Positions 53,650 through 64,000 of a stretch of DNA of 64,000 nucleotides are shown in pieces. The DNA lies in contig JAIRVG010000031.1 of assembly GCA_031253995.1 (NCBI GenBank), positions 40,762 to 104,761 on the forward strand, written 5' to 3'. The position numbers and the translations under genes are program-made. The notes under the pieces were generated by a model, which did no database searches, was not told where the DNA came from, and saw only the letters and a program-made list of their open reading frames with translations. Numbering within the stretch: the stretch's first letter is position 1; each line of letters starts with the position of its first letter. The DNA is from Paucimonas sp. GTDB taxonomy: Bacteria > Pseudomonadota > Gammaproteobacteria > Pseudomonadales > Pseudomonadaceae.

Positions 53650-55023
53650 TCAGCGCACCAGGCAAGGCCGCTTGTTATCGAACTGCCAGCCCGGAATCAG
53701 GAACTGCATCGCCACGCTGTCATCCCGCGCCCCCAGGCCCATGTTGCGGTAGCACTCGTGGGCCTTGGCCAGTTGATCCTCATCCAGCTCGATGCCCAGC
53801 CCCGGACGCTCCGGCACCCGCACATGGCCGTCGACGATGCGCAGCGGCTCGCGGGTCAGGCGCTGGCCGTCCTGCCAGATCCAGTGGGTGTCGATCGCGG
53901 TGATCTCGCCGGGCGCCGCCGCAGCCACCTGGGTGAACATCGCCAGGGAAATATCGAAGTGGTTGTTGGAATGGGAACCCCAGGTCAGGCCCCAGTCGTT
54001 GCACATCTGGGCGACCCGCACCGAGCCCTGCAAGGTCCAGAAGTGCGGGTCGGCCAGGGGAATGTCCACCGCCTGCGACTGGATCGCGTGGCCCATCTGC
54101 CGCCAGTCGGTGGCGATCATGTTGGTGGCGGTGGGCAGGCCGGTGGCGCGGCGGAACTCGGCCATCACCTCGCGACCGGAGTAACCGTCCTCGGCGCCAC
54201 AAGGGTCCTCGGCGTACGCCAGCACGTGGTGCTGGTCGCGGCACAGGGCGATCGCCTGCTTCAGCGACCAGGCGCCGTTGGGGTCGAGGGTGATGCGCGC
54301 CTCGGGGAAGCGCTCGGCCAGGGCGGTGACCGCCTCGATCTCCTCCTCGCCACGCAACACGCCGCCCTTGAGCTTGAAGTCGTTGAAGCCGTAGCGCGCC
54401 TGCGCCGCTTCGGCCAGACGTACCACCGCCTCCGGGGTCAGGGCCTGTTCATGGCGCAGGCGGAACCAGGCGTCCTCGGCATCGGCCTCGTTGCGATAGG
54501 CCAGGTCGGTCTGGCCACGGTCGCCGATGTAGAACAGGTAGCCGAGCATCTTCACCGCGTCCCGTTGCTGGCCTTCGCCCAGCAGCGCCGCCATGGGCAC
54601 GCCCAGGTGCTGGCCGAGCAGGTCGAGCAGCGCCGACTCGATGGCGGTCACCGCGTGCACGGTGATGCGCAGGTCGAAGGTCTGCAGGCCGCGGCCGCCG
54701 GCATCGCGGCCGGCGAAGGTCTGGCGCATGGCGTTGAGCACGCGCTGGTAGTGGCCGATCGGCTGGCCGAGCAGCAGGCTGCGGGCATCTTCCAGGGTCT
54801 GGCGGATCTTCTCGCCGCCGGGCACTTCGCCCAGGCCGGTATTGCCGGCGCTGTCCCGCACGATCACCACGTTGCGGGTGAAGAACGGGCCATGGGCGCC
54901 ACTGAGGTTGAGCAGCATGCTGTCGTGGCCCGCCACCGGGACGACCCGCAGGTCGGTGATCACCGGGGTGTCGGCATGGGCCTGGTGCGAACCGGGGGCT
55001 TGCGGGGTGCTGTGCATGTTCAT
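53650..55023 (-). CDS. gudD: D-glucarate dehydratase
   Basis: The 457-aa enolase-superfamily enzyme shows [20 protein letters not shown] (catalytic Lys), [46 protein letters not shown] and [20 protein letters not shown]. It dehydrates D-glucarate to 5-keto-4-deoxy-D-glucarate. Its start overlaps the transporter stop by four bases. The next enzymes of the pathway are not in the window. Confidence 0.95.
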   Translation of the reverse strand: MNMHSTPQAPGSHQAHADTPVITDLRVVPVAGHDSMLLNLSGAHGPFFTRNVVIVRDSAGNTGLGEVPGGEKIRQTLEDARSLLLGQPIGHYQRVLNAMRQTFAGRDAGGRGLQTFDLRITVHAVTAIESALLDLLGQHLGVPMAALLGEGQQRDAVKMLGYLFYIGDRGQTDLAYRNEADAEDAWFRLRHEQALTPEAVVRLAEAAQARYGFNDFKLKGGVLRGEEEIEAVTALAERFPEARITLDPNGAWSLKQAIALCRDQHHVLAYAEDPCGAEDGYSGREVMAEFRRATGLPTATNMIATDWRQMGHAIQSQAVDIPLADPHFWTLQGSVRVAQMCNDWGLTWGSHSNNHFDISLAMFTQVAAAAPGEITAIDTHWIWQDGQRLTREPLRIVDGHVRVPERPGLGIELDEDQLAKAHECYRNMGLGARDDSVAMQFLIPGWQFDNKRPCLVR

Positions 55024-56378
55024 GATTTCTGTCCTGCAGGGTTCAAAGGGCTTGCTGCGGCTTGAGCGGTGGCGGCCTCGTCACGGGGCCGGGTGCGGAT
55101 GAAGAACACCAGGATCGCCGCCAGTACCGAGGTCAGGGCCAGGCCGTACAGGCCGCCCTGGATCGAACCGGTCTGCTGTTCGAGCAGGCCGAAGGTGGTT
55201 GGAGCGACGAAGCCGCCGAGGTTGCCTACCGAGTTGATCAGGGCGATCACTGCCGCAGCGATGCGGGCATCCAGGTAGCCCTGGGGGATCGGCCAGAACA
55301 GCGACGAGGCCGACTTGAAGCCGATGGCGGCGAAGCACACCGCGACGAAGGCGAACACCGGCCCGCCGGTGGTGGACATGAACATGCCGAGGGCGGCGAT
55401 CAGCAGTGCTCCGGCAACCCAGGCCTGCTGAAACTTCCAGCGCGCAGAACCGGCAGCGAAGGCGTACATGGCGATGATCGAGATCAGCCAGGGAATCGAG
55501 TTGAAGAAGCCGACCTGGATATCGGAGAGGTCGCCCATGCGCTTGATGATGCTCGGCAGCCAGAAGGTCGCCGCGTAGATGGTCAGCTGGATGCAGAAGT
55601 AGATCAGGCAGAACAGCAGGATCTGCCGGTCCTTGAGCAGCGACCACGCCGACGGCCTGGCGGTGCCCAGCGCTTCGCGCTCGCGTTGCTCGCGGTCGAT
55701 GGTCTCCACCAGCGCGTCCTGTTCCTCGCGGCTCAGCCACTTGGCGTCATGGGGCTTGGAGTCGAGCCAGAACCAGACGACGAAGCACAGCAGCACCGAG
55801 ACCATACCCTCGATGAACAGCATCCACTGCCAGCCGTGCATGCCCAGGCCCTGGATCTGCATCAGGGCGCCGGCCAGTGGTCCGGAGATCAGCGAGGCGA
55901 GCGCCGAACCACTGAGGAAGATGGCGATGGCCTTGCCACGTTCCACCGCCGGCAGCCAGCGGGTGAAGTAGTAGATCACCCCGGGGAAGAACCCGGCCTC
56001 GGCCACGCCAAGCAGGAACCGCAGGACGTAGAACTGGGTTTCGTTCTGCACGAAGGCCATGGCGGTGGCCACCAGGCCCCAGGTGAACATGATGCGGGTC
56101 AGCCAGATCCGTGCGCCGACGCGCTGCAGGAGCATGTTGGAGGGCACTTCGAACAGGGCATAACCGATGAAGAACAGGCCGGCGCCGAAACCGTAGGCGG
56201 CGGCGCTGATGCCCAGGTCGCTTTCCAGGTGGGGGCGGACGAAGCCGATATTGACGCGGTCCAGGTAGTTGACGATGAACATGATGACGAAGAGTGGCAG
56301 GACATGACGCTTGACCTTGCTCACGGCGCTCGCCAACACGTCGCCGTGCCGGGCGGACGGATCGAGGGTGCGGTTCAC
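55020..56378 (-). CDS. gudP: Glucarate/galactarate MFS transporter (anion:cation symporter family)
   Basis: I place the start at GTG 56378 (read [14 protein letters not shown]), with GGGAG upstream; a longer ATG frame at 56456 covers operator-like sequence. The roughly 452-aa protein has twelve membrane segments and the ACS-family signature [20 protein letters not shown] and [20 protein letters not shown]. It is translationally coupled to gudD, which sets the likely substrate. Confidence 0.88.
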   Translation of the reverse strand: MNRTLDPSARHGDVLASAVSKVKRHVLPLFVIMFIVNYLDRVNIGFVRPHLESDLGISAAAYGFGAGLFFIGYALFEVPSNMLLQRVGARIWLTRIMFTWGLVATAMAFVQNETQFYVLRFLLGVAEAGFFPGVIYYFTRWLPAVERGKAIAIFLSGSALASLISGPLAGALMQIQGLGMHGWQWMLFIEGMVSVLLCFVVWFWLDSKPHDAKWLSREEQDALVETIDREQREREALGTARPSAWSLLKDRQILLFCLIYFCIQLTIYAATFWLPSIIKRMGDLSDIQVGFFNSIPWLISIIAMYAFAAGSARWKFQQAWVAGALLIAALGMFMSTTGGPVFAFVAVCFAAIGFKSASSLFWPIPQGYLDARIAAAVIALINSVGNLGGFVAPTTFGLLEQQTGSIQGGLYGLALTSVLAAILVFFIRTRPRDEAATAQAAASPLNPAGQKS

Positions 56379-56445
56379 TGGGGAATCTCCCACTAATTGT
56401 TTTTGTGCGGGTCGATGGATGTCGTGGCGGGGGCATTCCGCCAGG

Positions 56446-56456
56446 TTGTATGACAT
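56446..56456. promoter_or_regulatory. Weak third operator-like site before gudP
   Basis: TTGTATGACAT matches the better site TTGTACGACAA at 9 of 11 bases. Confidence 0.3.
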
Positions 56457-56486
56457 GCCAGTGGGGAGAGCATATGTGCTGGGTAG

Positions 56487-56497
56487 TTGTACGACAA
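56487..56497. promoter_or_regulatory. Operator for the FadR-type regulator, gudP side
   Basis: TTGTACGACAA is the exact reverse complement of the core at 56632-56642. The TTGT-N3-ACAA form is typical of FadR-subfamily GntR operators. Confidence 0.65.
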
Positions 56498-56629
56498 GGA
56501 TGCAAGGTGTTCGTAAAAAGCAAAATACAAGCAGTTAATACGATTAAATTCGGCGAAAAAGATCAGTTATGGAAAATTCATGCATGCTGAAAGCAGCAAT
56601 TACGCGGCAAAAAAAAGTTGAAAATATTT

Positions 56630-56644
56630 ACTTGTCGTACAAGT
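56630..56644. promoter_or_regulatory. Operator for the FadR-type regulator, regulator side
   Basis: ACTTGTCGTACAAGT is a palindrome with 6-base arms around CGT, 44 bp before the regulator ATG. It fits autoregulation. Confidence 0.65.
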
Positions 56645-56687
56645 ATTCGACTTGATAGATGTAGCGCCCCATACCCAGGACCCCTCC

Positions 56688-57383
56688 ATGCCCACCCCGC
56701 GCAAACGCGGCCACAGCCGCACCCACGACCTGGTCTCCAGCCTCACCCGGCAGATTCTGCTCGGCACCTTCAAACCCGGTGACAAGCTGCCGTCGGAAAA
56801 CACCCTGGTCCGCGAACACGGCGTCAGCCGCACGGTGGTCCGCGAGGCCCTGTCGAAACTGCAGGCGTCCGGCCTGGTGGAGCCGCGCCAGGGCATCGGC
56901 AGCTTCGTCATCGAACGCCAGGCACAGTCCGACCTGCGGGTCGGCGCGGAAAACGCGGCCAGCGTGCGCGACCTGCTGGAACTGCGCATCGGCCTGGAGG
57001 GACAGGCAGCCGCCCTCGCCGCCGTGCGCCGCGACGACGGGCACCTGGCCCGCATGCGCCAGGCACTGGACGACTACCAGGACCTGGCCGCGGCCGGCGA
57101 CAGTTGCATCGAAGCCGACCGGCGCTTCCACCTGCTGATCGCCGAGGCCACCGGCAACCTGTATTTCAGCGAGATGCTGGGGCAACTGGGCAGCGGCATG
57201 ATCCCGCGCAACCGCATGGCCGAGGACGAGCGAGCCGGGGCGAAACTGGCCCGCCACGCTTACCTCGCCAATCTCGAACACGAGGCGATCCTCAATGCCA
57301 TCCGCCGCCAGGACCCGGATGCCGCCCGCGCGGCAATCTGCCTGCACCTGTCCAACAGCCGCGACCGCCTGCTCCCGGACTGA
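56688..57383 (+). CDS. FadR-subfamily GntR regulator of glucarate use
   Basis: The start at 56688 (MPTPRKRGHSRTHDLVSSLT) has AGGA ten bases upstream. The 231-aa protein has a winged helix (ILLGTFKPGDKLPSENTLVR, EHGVSRTVVREALSKLQASG) and an FCD ligand domain (DLLELRIGLEGQAAALAA, DRRFHLLIAEATGN). It is divergent from gudP-gudD with matching operators between them. Glucarate or a downstream keto acid is the likely inducer. Confidence 0.9.
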   Translation: MPTPRKRGHSRTHDLVSSLTRQILLGTFKPGDKLPSENTLVREHGVSRTVVREALSKLQASGLVEPRQGIGSFVIERQAQSDLRVGAENAASVRDLLELRIGLEGQAAALAAVRRDDGHLARMRQALDDYQDLAAAGDSCIEADRRFHLLIAEATGNLYFSEMLGQLGSGMIPRNRMAEDERAGAKLARHAYLANLEHEAILNAIRRQDPDAARAAICLHLSNSRDRLLPD

Positions 57384-57393
57384 ACACGCAGGC

Positions 57394-57430
57394 AAAAAAA
57401 GGGCCTCGCCGCTACCGGCGAGGCCCTTTC
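57394..57430. terminator. Bidirectional terminator between the regulator and betT
   Basis: AAAGGGCCTCGCCG (57398-57411) pairs with CGGCGAGGCCCTTT (57416-57429) over a four-base loop. Leftward the stem is followed by seven T's, ending betT. Rightward a weaker CTTC tail follows. Confidence 0.85.
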
Positions 57431-57443
57431 TTCATCTCAACGA

Positions 57444-59447
57444 TCAGCTATAGACCCGACCCAACAACTGCCGGTGACTCTCGAACTGATCCAGCACATC
57501 CCGGGTGATCTGGTCCTGGGTGAAGCCCATCAGGTCGTATTCCTGGCTGCCGTTGTGCAGGTACACCTCGGCGCGATAGAAGCGCTGGCGCACCTCGCTC
57601 TCACCGTCCACCGGCGCCTCGCTCGGCGCGGCCAGGTAGCCGTCCAGGCTGACTTCGTAGACGAACGGGTTGCCCTCTTCCATCTCGATGCGCAAGCCCA
57701 TGGCCTCGCGCGCGGCGCCCACGCGGGTCTGTACGCTCAGGCCCATGTTGCGCAGCTGCTCGGCGGCGTCCTTCAGCGCCGGGCTGACCTGCCGGTCCAT
57801 GAAACGCTGGACCATCGCCTGGGTCGGTTGCAGGTCCAGCTGGCTCAGGCGCTCGCTGAAACCGCGACGACCACGGGCGGCCAGCTCGGCCTGCTCCTGC
57901 TCGACCTGGCTGTCCTGCTTCATCGCCTTGTACAGGCCGAACATGAACACCACCAGCACCACCGAGAACGGCAGGCCGGCCAGCACCACCATGGTCTGCA
58001 TGGCTTCGAAGTTACCGGCGAACAACAGGCCGACGGTCACCAGGGTGATGATCGCGGACCAGAGGATACGCAGCCAGTGCGGCGCGTCTTCGTCGACGTT
58101 GCCGCCCTTGCACGACAGGTTGGCCATCATCACCGCACCGGAGTCGGCCGGGGTGAGGAACAGCACGAAGCCGACGAACACCGCCACACCCACCACGATC
58201 TTCGCCGCCGGGAAGTGCTCCAGCAGCTGGTAGATCGACATCGACGGCTGTTCCAGGGCAGTCCGCCCCAACTCCACGGCGCCCTGGTTGATCACCAGGT
58301 CCAGCGCGGTGTTGCCGAAGATCGACAGCCAGGCCAGGGTGAAGCCCAGCGGGATCAGCAGCACGCCGGCCACCAGTTCCTTGACGGTACGACCACGGGA
58401 AATCCGCGCGATGAACATGCCGACGAACGGGCCCCAGGAAATCCACCAGGCCCAGTAGAACACGGTCCACAGGCCCAGCCAGCGCTCGGACTTGGCCGCG
58501 TCGCCTTCGTAGACGTAGAGATCGAAGGTCTTGAGGATCACGCCGTTGAGGTAGTCGCCGATGTTCTGCACGAAGCCGTTGAGCAGGTGCAGGGTCGGGC
58601 CGTTGAGCAGCACGAACAGCAGCAGGCCGCTGAACAGGACGATGTTCAGGTTGGACAGGCGGCGGATACCGTTCTCCACGCCCGACACGGCGGCGATGGT
58701 CGCCACGGTGCTCATCACCAGGATCACGATCAGCAGGTTGGTGTTGCTGTGCTCCATGCCGAACAGGTATTCCAGGCCGGAAGACACCTGCATCGAGCCG
58801 ATGCCGAGGTTGGTCACCAGGCCCAGCAGGGTCACGAACATGCCGAAGATGTCGACCATGTGCCCGGCCGCACCCTTGACCCAGCGCTCGCCCAACAGCG
58901 GGTACAGCGCCGAGCGCAGGGCCAGCGGCTGGTTGTGGCGGTAGGCGAAGTAGGCCACGGCCAGGCCGACCAAGGCGTAGATCGCCCAGCCGTGCAGGCC
59001 CCAGTGCAGGAAGGTCAGCTGCAGGCCGTGACGGGCCGATTCCAGGCTGGCCGGCGCGCCTTCAGGCGGATTGAAGTAGTGGTCCAGCGGCTCGGAAGCG
59101 CCGAAGTACAGCAGCGAGATACCGATGCCCGAGGAGAACAGCATGCCGGCCCAGGCGCCGTAGCTGAAGTCCGGCTTATCGTCTTTCCCACCCAGCTTGA
59201 GCGAGCCGTAGCGGGAGAAGGCGATGGCGATGACGAACAGCAGGTAGCCACCGATCACCAGCATGTAGTACCAGCCGAAACTGCGCGACAGCCAGGCCTG
59301 GGCCTGGCCGAGCACGCGACCGGCGGTTTCCGGGACAGCGATAAGCAAGGCAGTCAAACAGAGGATCAGCAGCGTGGAGGTGAAAAACACCACGCTGTTG
59401 ACCCGGACCCTCTCGGCGGGGGTCTTGATCAGAGAGGCAGAACTCAT
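57444..59447 (-). CDS. betT: BetT: BCCT-family choline transporter
   Basis: The 667-aa protein has twelve membrane segments and the BCCT signature (HWGLHGWAIYALVGLAVAYF, FYWAWWISWGPFVGMFIAR). A C-terminal cytoplasmic extension after about residue 510 is the osmosensing part in long BetT proteins. It is divergent from betIBA with a 427-bp gap. It is a high-capacity proton-driven choline importer, complementary to CbcXWV. Confidence 0.94.
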   Translation of the reverse strand: MSSASLIKTPAERVRVNSVVFFTSTLLILCLTALLIAVPETAGRVLGQAQAWLSRSFGWYYMLVIGGYLLFVIAIAFSRYGSLKLGGKDDKPDFSYGAWAGMLFSSGIGISLLYFGASEPLDHYFNPPEGAPASLESARHGLQLTFLHWGLHGWAIYALVGLAVAYFAYRHNQPLALRSALYPLLGERWVKGAAGHMVDIFGMFVTLLGLVTNLGIGSMQVSSGLEYLFGMEHSNTNLLIVILVMSTVATIAAVSGVENGIRRLSNLNIVLFSGLLLFVLLNGPTLHLLNGFVQNIGDYLNGVILKTFDLYVYEGDAAKSERWLGLWTVFYWAWWISWGPFVGMFIARISRGRTVKELVAGVLLIPLGFTLAWLSIFGNTALDLVINQGAVELGRTALEQPSMSIYQLLEHFPAAKIVVGVAVFVGFVLFLTPADSGAVMMANLSCKGGNVDEDAPHWLRILWSAIITLVTVGLLFAGNFEAMQTMVVLAGLPFSVVLVVFMFGLYKAMKQDSQVEQEQAELAARGRRGFSERLSQLDLQPTQAMVQRFMDRQVSPALKDAAEQLRNMGLSVQTRVGAAREAMGLRIEMEEGNPFVYEVSLDGYLAAPSEAPVDGESEVRQRFYRAEVYLHNGSQEYDLMGFTQDQITRDVLDQFESHRQLLGRVYS

Positions 59448-59874
59448 TGCACGGATGCTCCAAGGCGGTGCGTAGGAAAAAGAGACAGCGACCGGTCACC
59501 CGGGCAATTGGTGCAATAGCCCCATCGCCACAGGTGTTATAAAAGCACCTTGAAAAACCGTGATCCCAAATCGAATGCGTTGAAAAACAGGCTGAAAACC
59601 CCGGCTCAAGGGTTTTGCCGACGGGCGTCTACTCCGTTCGGCAGATCTGTTCAACGTTGCGTCTATGCGCGCCAACTACCTTGTTACAAAGGGGTTACAC
59701 GTCTTTCGGGGGTGCCAATCCGGACCTGCTGACGGGGCCTCAGGGCCTGTCAAGGGTACGAATTGTCGCAGAGCTTATTCTTTGTTGATTGAACGTTCAA
59801 TCAAAACAAAATAGACTGGCCTTCGCCGAGTCAGCCGCCTGTCGTCTGCTCGCAGGCCTGAGGAGATTTGCAAG
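59448..59874. other. Divergent control region of betT and betIBA
   Basis: No gene is seen. The only clear element is the BetI-type palindrome at 59785-59804. An AT-rich segment at 59535-59600 may hold the betT promoter. Confidence 0.6.
59785..59804. promoter_or_regulatory. BetI operator
   Basis: TTGATTGAACGTTCAATCAA is a perfect 20-bp palindrome 71 bp before betI. It resembles known BetI binding sites in front of bet genes. Confidence 0.85.
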
Positions 59875-60540
59875 ATGCCCAAGGTCGGTATGCAACCCAT
59901 TCGCCGCCAGCAGTTGATCGAAGCCACGTTGACGGCTATCGACCAGGTCGGCATGGGGGATGCCAGCATTGCGCTGATCGCCCGTTTGGCCGGTGTGTCG
60001 AATGGCATCATCAGTCACTACTTTCGGGACAAGAACGGCCTGATCGCAGCGACCATGCAGTACTTGATGACGGTATTGAGCGAGGGCGTCGCCGCCCGTC
60101 GCCAGGCACTCACGGACAACAGCCCGCGCGCCCACCTGCAGGTGATCATCGAAGGCAACTTCGACGCCAGCCAGGTCAATGGCCCGGCAATGAAAACCTG
60201 GTTGGCATTCTGGGCCACCAGCATGCACCAGCCGTCCTTGCACAGGTTGCAGCGGATCAACGACCACCGCCTGTATTCCAACCTGTGCTGCCAGTTCCGC
60301 CGCGCCATGCCGCTTGCCGAAGCACGCAGCGCAGCCCGCGGCCTGGCAGCCCTCATCGACGGTCTGTGGCTGCGCGGTGCGCTGTCGGGAGACGCCTTCG
60401 ATACCCACCAGGCGCAACAAATCGCTTACGAATACATGGATCTACAACTGGCGAAGCAGACGAGCCCGGACACACAGACCCAGGCCTCTGCCACCCCGCG
60501 CAAAGCCACCCGCAAGAAGTCGGGAGCCACTGCCGGATAG
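59875..60540 (+). CDS. betI: BetI: TetR-family choline-responsive repressor
   Basis: The 221-aa protein begins [20 protein letters not shown] and has the TetR helix-turn-helix ([19 protein letters not shown]) and a ligand domain with [19 protein letters not shown]. The C-terminal 25 residues are a Lys/Thr/Ala-rich tail. It releases the operator when choline is present. betB starts 28 bp downstream. Confidence 0.95.
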   Translation: MPKVGMQPIRRQQLIEATLTAIDQVGMGDASIALIARLAGVSNGIISHYFRDKNGLIAATMQYLMTVLSEGVAARRQALTDNSPRAHLQVIIEGNFDASQVNGPAMKTWLAFWATSMHQPSLHRLQRINDHRLYSNLCCQFRRAMPLAEARSAARGLAALIDGLWLRGALSGDAFDTHQAQQIAYEYMDLQLAKQTSPDTQTQASATPRKATRKKSGATAG

Positions 60541-60568
60541 CCACCCACATTGCACTTGCGAGGACACT

Positions 60569-62041
60569 ATGGCCCGTTTCGAAACGCAAAAACTCTACAT
60601 TGATGGCGGTTACGTCGACGCTGGCAGCGATGCCACCTTCGAGGCCATCAACCCGGCCAACGGCGAAGTCCTCGCCCATGTGCAACGCGCCACCCAGGCC
60701 GACGTCGAGCGCGCCGTGGAAAGCGCCGAGCGCGGCCAGAAAGTCTGGGCCGCGATGACCGCCATGCAGCGCTCGCGCATCCTGCGCCGTGCCGTGGAAA
60801 TCCTGCGTGAGCGCAACGACGAGCTGGCCGCCCTGGAAACCCTGGACACCGGCAAGTCCTACTCCGAAACCCGCTACGTCGACATCGTCACCGGCGCCGA
60901 CGTGCTCGAATACTATGCCGGCCTGGTCCCGGCCATCGAAGGCGAGCAGATCCCGCTGCGCGAATCGTCCTTCGTCTACACCCGCCGCGAGCCGCTGGGC
61001 GTCACCGTCGGCATCGGCGCGTGGAACTACCCGATCCAGATCGCCCTGTGGAAATCCGCCCCGGCCCTGGCCGCCGGCAACGCGATGATCTTCAAACCGT
61101 CGGAAGTCACCTCGCTGACCACCCTGAAACTGGCCGAGATCTACACCGAAGCCGGCCTGCCGGACGGCGTGTTCAACGTCCTGACCGGCAGCGGCCGCGA
61201 AGTCGGCACCTGGCTGACCGAGCACCCGCGCATCGAGAAGGTTTCCTTCACCGGCGGCACCACCACCGGCAAGAAGGTCATGGCCAGCGCCTCCAGCTCC
61301 TCGCTGAAGGAAGTGACCATGGAACTGGGCGGCAAGTCGCCGCTGATCATCTGCGAGGACGCCGACCTGGACAAGGCCGCCGACATCGCGATGATGGCCA
61401 ACTTCTACAGCTCCGGCCAGGTCTGCACCAACGGCACCCGCGTCTTCGTTCCTGCATCGATGAAGGAGGCTTTCGAAGCCAAGATCGTCGAACGTGTCGC
61501 CCGCATCCGTGTTGGCAACCCGGAAGACGAGAACACCAACTTCGGTCCGCTGGTCAGCTTCCCGCACATGGAAAACGTCCTGTCGTACATCGCCAAGGGC
61601 AAGGAAGAAGGTGCCCGCGTCCTGTGCGGCGGCGAGCGCCTGACCGAGGGTGAATTCGCCAAGGGCGCCTTCGTCGCGCCGACCGTGTTCACCGACTGCC
61701 GCGACGACATGACCATCGTCAAGGAAGAGATCTTCGGCCCGGTGATGAGCATCCTCAGCTACGAGACCGAGGAAGAAGTCATCCGTCGTGCCAACGACAC
61801 TGAATACGGCCTGGCCGCCGGCGTCTGCACCAACGACATCAGCCGCGCCCACCGCATCATCCACAAGCTGGAAGCCGGTATCTGCTGGATCAACGCCTGG
61901 GGTGAGTCGCCGGCGGAAATGCCGGTCGGTGGCTACAAGCAATCCGGTGTCGGCCGCGAGAACGGCGTCAGCTCGCTGGCCCAGTACACCCGCATCAAGT
62001 CGGTCCAGGTCGAGCTGGGCACCTACAACTCGGTCTTCTGA
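60569..62041 (+). CDS. betB: BetB: betaine aldehyde dehydrogenase
   Basis: The start at 60569 ([20 protein letters not shown]) gives 490 aa, the standard length. Catalytic Cys286 ([10 protein letters not shown]) and Glu252 (TMELGGKSP) are both in place, and [12 protein letters not shown] is the NAD-binding turn. It oxidises betaine aldehyde to glycine betaine. Confidence 0.97.
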   Translation: MARFETQKLYIDGGYVDAGSDATFEAINPANGEVLAHVQRATQADVERAVESAERGQKVWAAMTAMQRSRILRRAVEILRERNDELAALETLDTGKSYSETRYVDIVTGADVLEYYAGLVPAIEGEQIPLRESSFVYTRREPLGVTVGIGAWNYPIQIALWKSAPALAAGNAMIFKPSEVTSLTTLKLAEIYTEAGLPDGVFNVLTGSGREVGTWLTEHPRIEKVSFTGGTTTGKKVMASASSSSLKEVTMELGGKSPLIICEDADLDKAADIAMMANFYSSGQVCTNGTRVFVPASMKEAFEAKIVERVARIRVGNPEDENTNFGPLVSFPHMENVLSYIAKGKEEGARVLCGGERLTEGEFAKGAFVAPTVFTDCRDDMTIVKEEIFGPVMSILSYETEEEVIRRANDTEYGLAAGVCTNDISRAHRIIHKLEAGICWINAWGESPAEMPVGGYKQSGVGRENGVSSLAQYTRIKSVQVELGTYNSVF

Positions 62042-62124
62042 GCCGCGTCCTGTAGCCGCGCCCGGTCCCTGCCGACCGGGCGCCTCCCCGCTTTCCCACC
62101 CGCTTGCCCAAGAGGGAACAGAAC

Positions 62125-63816
62125 ATGTCCTCCCATATTTTCGACTACATCATCGTCGGTGCCGGCTCGGCCGGTAACACCCTGGCCACCCGCCTGACCG
62201 AAGACGAAGGCGTCACCGTCCTGCTGCTGGAAGCCGGCGGCCCGGACTACCGCGCCGACTTCCGCACCCAGATGCCCGCCGCCCTGGCCTTCCCGCTGCA
62301 GGGTCGCCGCTACAACTGGGCCTACGAGACCGATCCGGAGCCGCACATGGACGGCCGCCGCATGGAATGCGGTCGCGGCAAGGGCCTCGGTGGTTCCTCG
62401 CTGATCAACGGCATGTGCTACATCCGCGGCAACGCCATGGACTTCGACGGCTGGGCAAAGCTGCCAGGCCTGGAAGACTGGACCTACCTCGACTGCCTGC
62501 CGTATTTCCGCAAGGCGGAAACCCGTGACATCGGCCCCAACGACTACCACGGCGGCGAAGGCCCGGTCAGCGTGGCCACGCCGAAAGCCGGCAACAACCC
62601 GCTGTTCCACGCCATGGTCGAAGCCGGCGTGCAGGCCGGTTACCCGCGCACCGAAGACCTCAACGGCTACCAGCAGGAAGGCTTCGGCCCGATGGACCGC
62701 AGCGTGACCAAGAACGGCCGCCGCTCCAGCACCGCCCGCGGCTACCTGGACACCGCCAAGAAGCGTCCGACCCTGACCATCGTCACCCACGCCCTGAGCG
62801 ACCGCGTGCTGTTCGAAGGCAAGCGTGCCGTTGGCGTGACCTACCTGGTCGGCTCCAGCGAAGAGCGCGTGGAAGCCCGTGCGCGCAAGGAAGTCATCGT
62901 CTGCAGCGGCGCCATCGCCTCGCCGCAGCTGCTGCAACGTTCCGGCGTCGGCTCCCGCGAGCTGCTGGACAGCCTGAACATTCCGGTGGTCCACGAACTG
63001 CCGGGCGTCGGCGAGAACCTGCAGGACCACCTGGAACTGTATCTGCAGTACGCCTGCACCCAGCCGGTGTCGCTGTACCCGTCGCTGCTGTGGTGGAACC
63101 AGCCGGCCATCGGCGCCGAGTGGCTGTTCAACGGCACCGGCATCGGCGCCAGCAACCAGTTCGAGGCCGGTGGTTTCATCCGTACCCGCCCCGAGTTCGA
63201 GTGGCCGAACATCCAGTACCACTTCCTGCCGGTAGCGATTAACTACAACGGCTCGAATGGCGTGAAGGAGCATGGCTTCCAGGCGCACATGGGCTCGATG
63301 CGTTCGCCGAGCCGTGGCCGGATCCAGGCGAAATCCCGCGATCCACGCCAGCACCCGAGCATCCTGTTCAACTACATGGCTACCGAGCAGGACTGGCAGG
63401 AATTCCGCGACGGCATCCGCCTGACTCGCGAAATCATGGCCCAGCCGGCGCTGGATGCCTACCGCGGCCGCGAGATCAGCCCGGGCGAGCACGTGCAGAC
63501 CGACGAAGAGCTGGACAAATTCATCCGTGAGCACGCCGAGACCGCGTTCCACCCGTCCTGCTCGTGCAAGATGGGCGAAGACGACATGGCGGTGGTCGAT
63601 GGCCAGGGCCGTGTGCATGGCATGCAAGGCCTGCGGGTGGTGGATGCGTCGATCATGCCGATCATCATCACCGGCAACCTGAACGCCACCACGATCATGA
63701 TCGCCGAGAAAATCGCCGACAAGATCCGCAATCGCCAGCCATTGCCGCGCAGCACGGCCAAGTACTACGTGGCCAACGGTGCGCCGGTGAAGGGCAAGGC
63801 CATGCGCCAGGTGTGA
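62125..63816 (+). CDS. betA: BetA: choline dehydrogenase
   Basis: The start at 62125 ([19 protein letters not shown]) gives a 563-aa GMC-family FAD enzyme. The FAD motif GAGSAG is at residues 12-17, [19 protein letters not shown] follows, and the active-site His is near 476 ([12 protein letters not shown]). It oxidises choline to betaine aldehyde at the inner membrane. It closes the betIBA operon. Confidence 0.97.
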   Translation: MSSHIFDYIIVGAGSAGNTLATRLTEDEGVTVLLLEAGGPDYRADFRTQMPAALAFPLQGRRYNWAYETDPEPHMDGRRMECGRGKGLGGSSLINGMCYIRGNAMDFDGWAKLPGLEDWTYLDCLPYFRKAETRDIGPNDYHGGEGPVSVATPKAGNNPLFHAMVEAGVQAGYPRTEDLNGYQQEGFGPMDRSVTKNGRRSSTARGYLDTAKKRPTLTIVTHALSDRVLFEGKRAVGVTYLVGSSEERVEARARKEVIVCSGAIASPQLLQRSGVGSRELLDSLNIPVVHELPGVGENLQDHLELYLQYACTQPVSLYPSLLWWNQPAIGAEWLFNGTGIGASNQFEAGGFIRTRPEFEWPNIQYHFLPVAINYNGSNGVKEHGFQAHMGSMRSPSRGRIQAKSRDPRQHPSILFNYMATEQDWQEFRDGIRLTREIMAQPALDAYRGREISPGEHVQTDEELDKFIREHAETAFHPSCSCKMGEDDMAVVDGQGRVHGMQGLRVVDASIMPIIITGNLNATTIMIAEKIADKIRNRQPLPRSTAKYYVANGAPVKGKAMRQV

Positions 63817-63830
63817 TGGTGACCGCACTG

Positions 63831-63890
63831 GCCTCATCGCTGGCAAGCCAGCTCCCACAGGTATCGCGTGCACCGCTGACCCTGTGGGAG
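63831..63890. repeat. Degenerate REP copy after betA
   Basis: The left arm matches the 42321 family (ATCGCTGGCAAGCCAGCTCC). Only CCCTGTGGGAG (63880-63890) of the right arm remains, pairing with CTCCCACAGG. Confidence 0.7.
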
Positions 63891-63921
63891 TCCACCCAGC
63901 CCGCCGGGCTGCGCTGTCGCG

Positions 63922-64000
63922 CAGAGAACTAGATCGCAAGTGCGCCGCGGTCGGCGTGGGAGCGGATTAATCCGCGATCGGCGGCAAAGCCGTCGTAAAA
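63922..64000 (+). repeat. 80-bp dispersed repeat, copy 2 (runs off the window)
   Basis: Starts CAGAGAACTAGATCGCAAGTG and follows the 1541-1620 copy closely through the REP unit. Confidence 0.75.

Noticed and set aside
56378..56456. Upstream ATG at 56456 for gudP
   Set aside because: The added 26 residues are not typical of the family, cover operator-like sequence, and the GTG at 56378 has a better ribosome site.

Overview
The window is high-GC DNA from a fluorescent-lineage Pseudomonas. The main evidence is the block of choline, betaine and carnitine genes (betIBA, betT, cbcXWV, sdaB, gbdR, cdhR-caiX-cdhCAB) and two families of Pseudomonas-type intergenic palindromes. No rRNA, tRNA, CRISPR array, prophage or insertion sequence was found. 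Gene names rest on recognisable motifs, lengths and gene order; no database search was run.

Layout. 1-562: start of a dipeptidase-like gene of the type found in dimethylglycine/betaine catabolism (cut by the window edge). 795-1532: an unrecognised 245-aa protein. 1757-11643: a leftward iron-acquisition locus. A Fur-box-like site precedes a FecI-type sigma factor and a FecR-type anti-sigma factor. Downstream lie a DUF3077 gene, a TonB receptor with an N-terminal signalling domain, an M16 (PqqL/FusC-like) peptidase and a YddA/FusD-like ABC exporter-fold protein. This resembles the ferredoxin-uptake (Fus) / YddA-YddB-PqqL gene set, here apparently placed under cell-surface signalling. 11739-12574: small LprI-like and DUF3010 genes.

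12584-40244: a complete type VI secretion system. Two divergent arms leave a 500-bp gap at 31469-31968. Leftward: tssB, tssC, tssE, tssF, tssG, an FHA gene, tssJ, tssK, tssL, hcp and vgrG, then a DUF4123 adaptor, a VasX-like pore-forming effector, two tandem DUF6708 membrane proteins, a truncated PAAR remnant and an intact PAAR protein. Rightward: clpV (tssH), vasI/tagO, tssA and tssM. All 13 core components are present. No Ser/Thr kinase, phosphatase or sigma-54 activator gene is linked. The effector end is the most dynamic part: it is AT-richer, tandemly duplicated and carries gene fragments.

40252-51882: carnitine and choline section. CdhR controls caiX-cdhCAB (L-carnitine to glycine betaine). 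GbdR is the global betaine-responsive regulator. SdaB deaminates the serine produced downstream. CbcXWV imports choline, and in Pseudomonas CaiX also uses CbcWV. 51999-53558: a membrane diguanylate cyclase. 53650-57383: D-glucarate dehydratase and transporter with a divergent FadR-type regulator and clear operator sites. 57444-63816: BetT and BetIBA (choline uptake and oxidation to betaine). Against P. aeruginosa gene order as I remember it, the T6SS plus Fus-like region and the glucarate/diguanylate cyclase genes look like insertions into an otherwise conserved quaternary-amine catabolic region.
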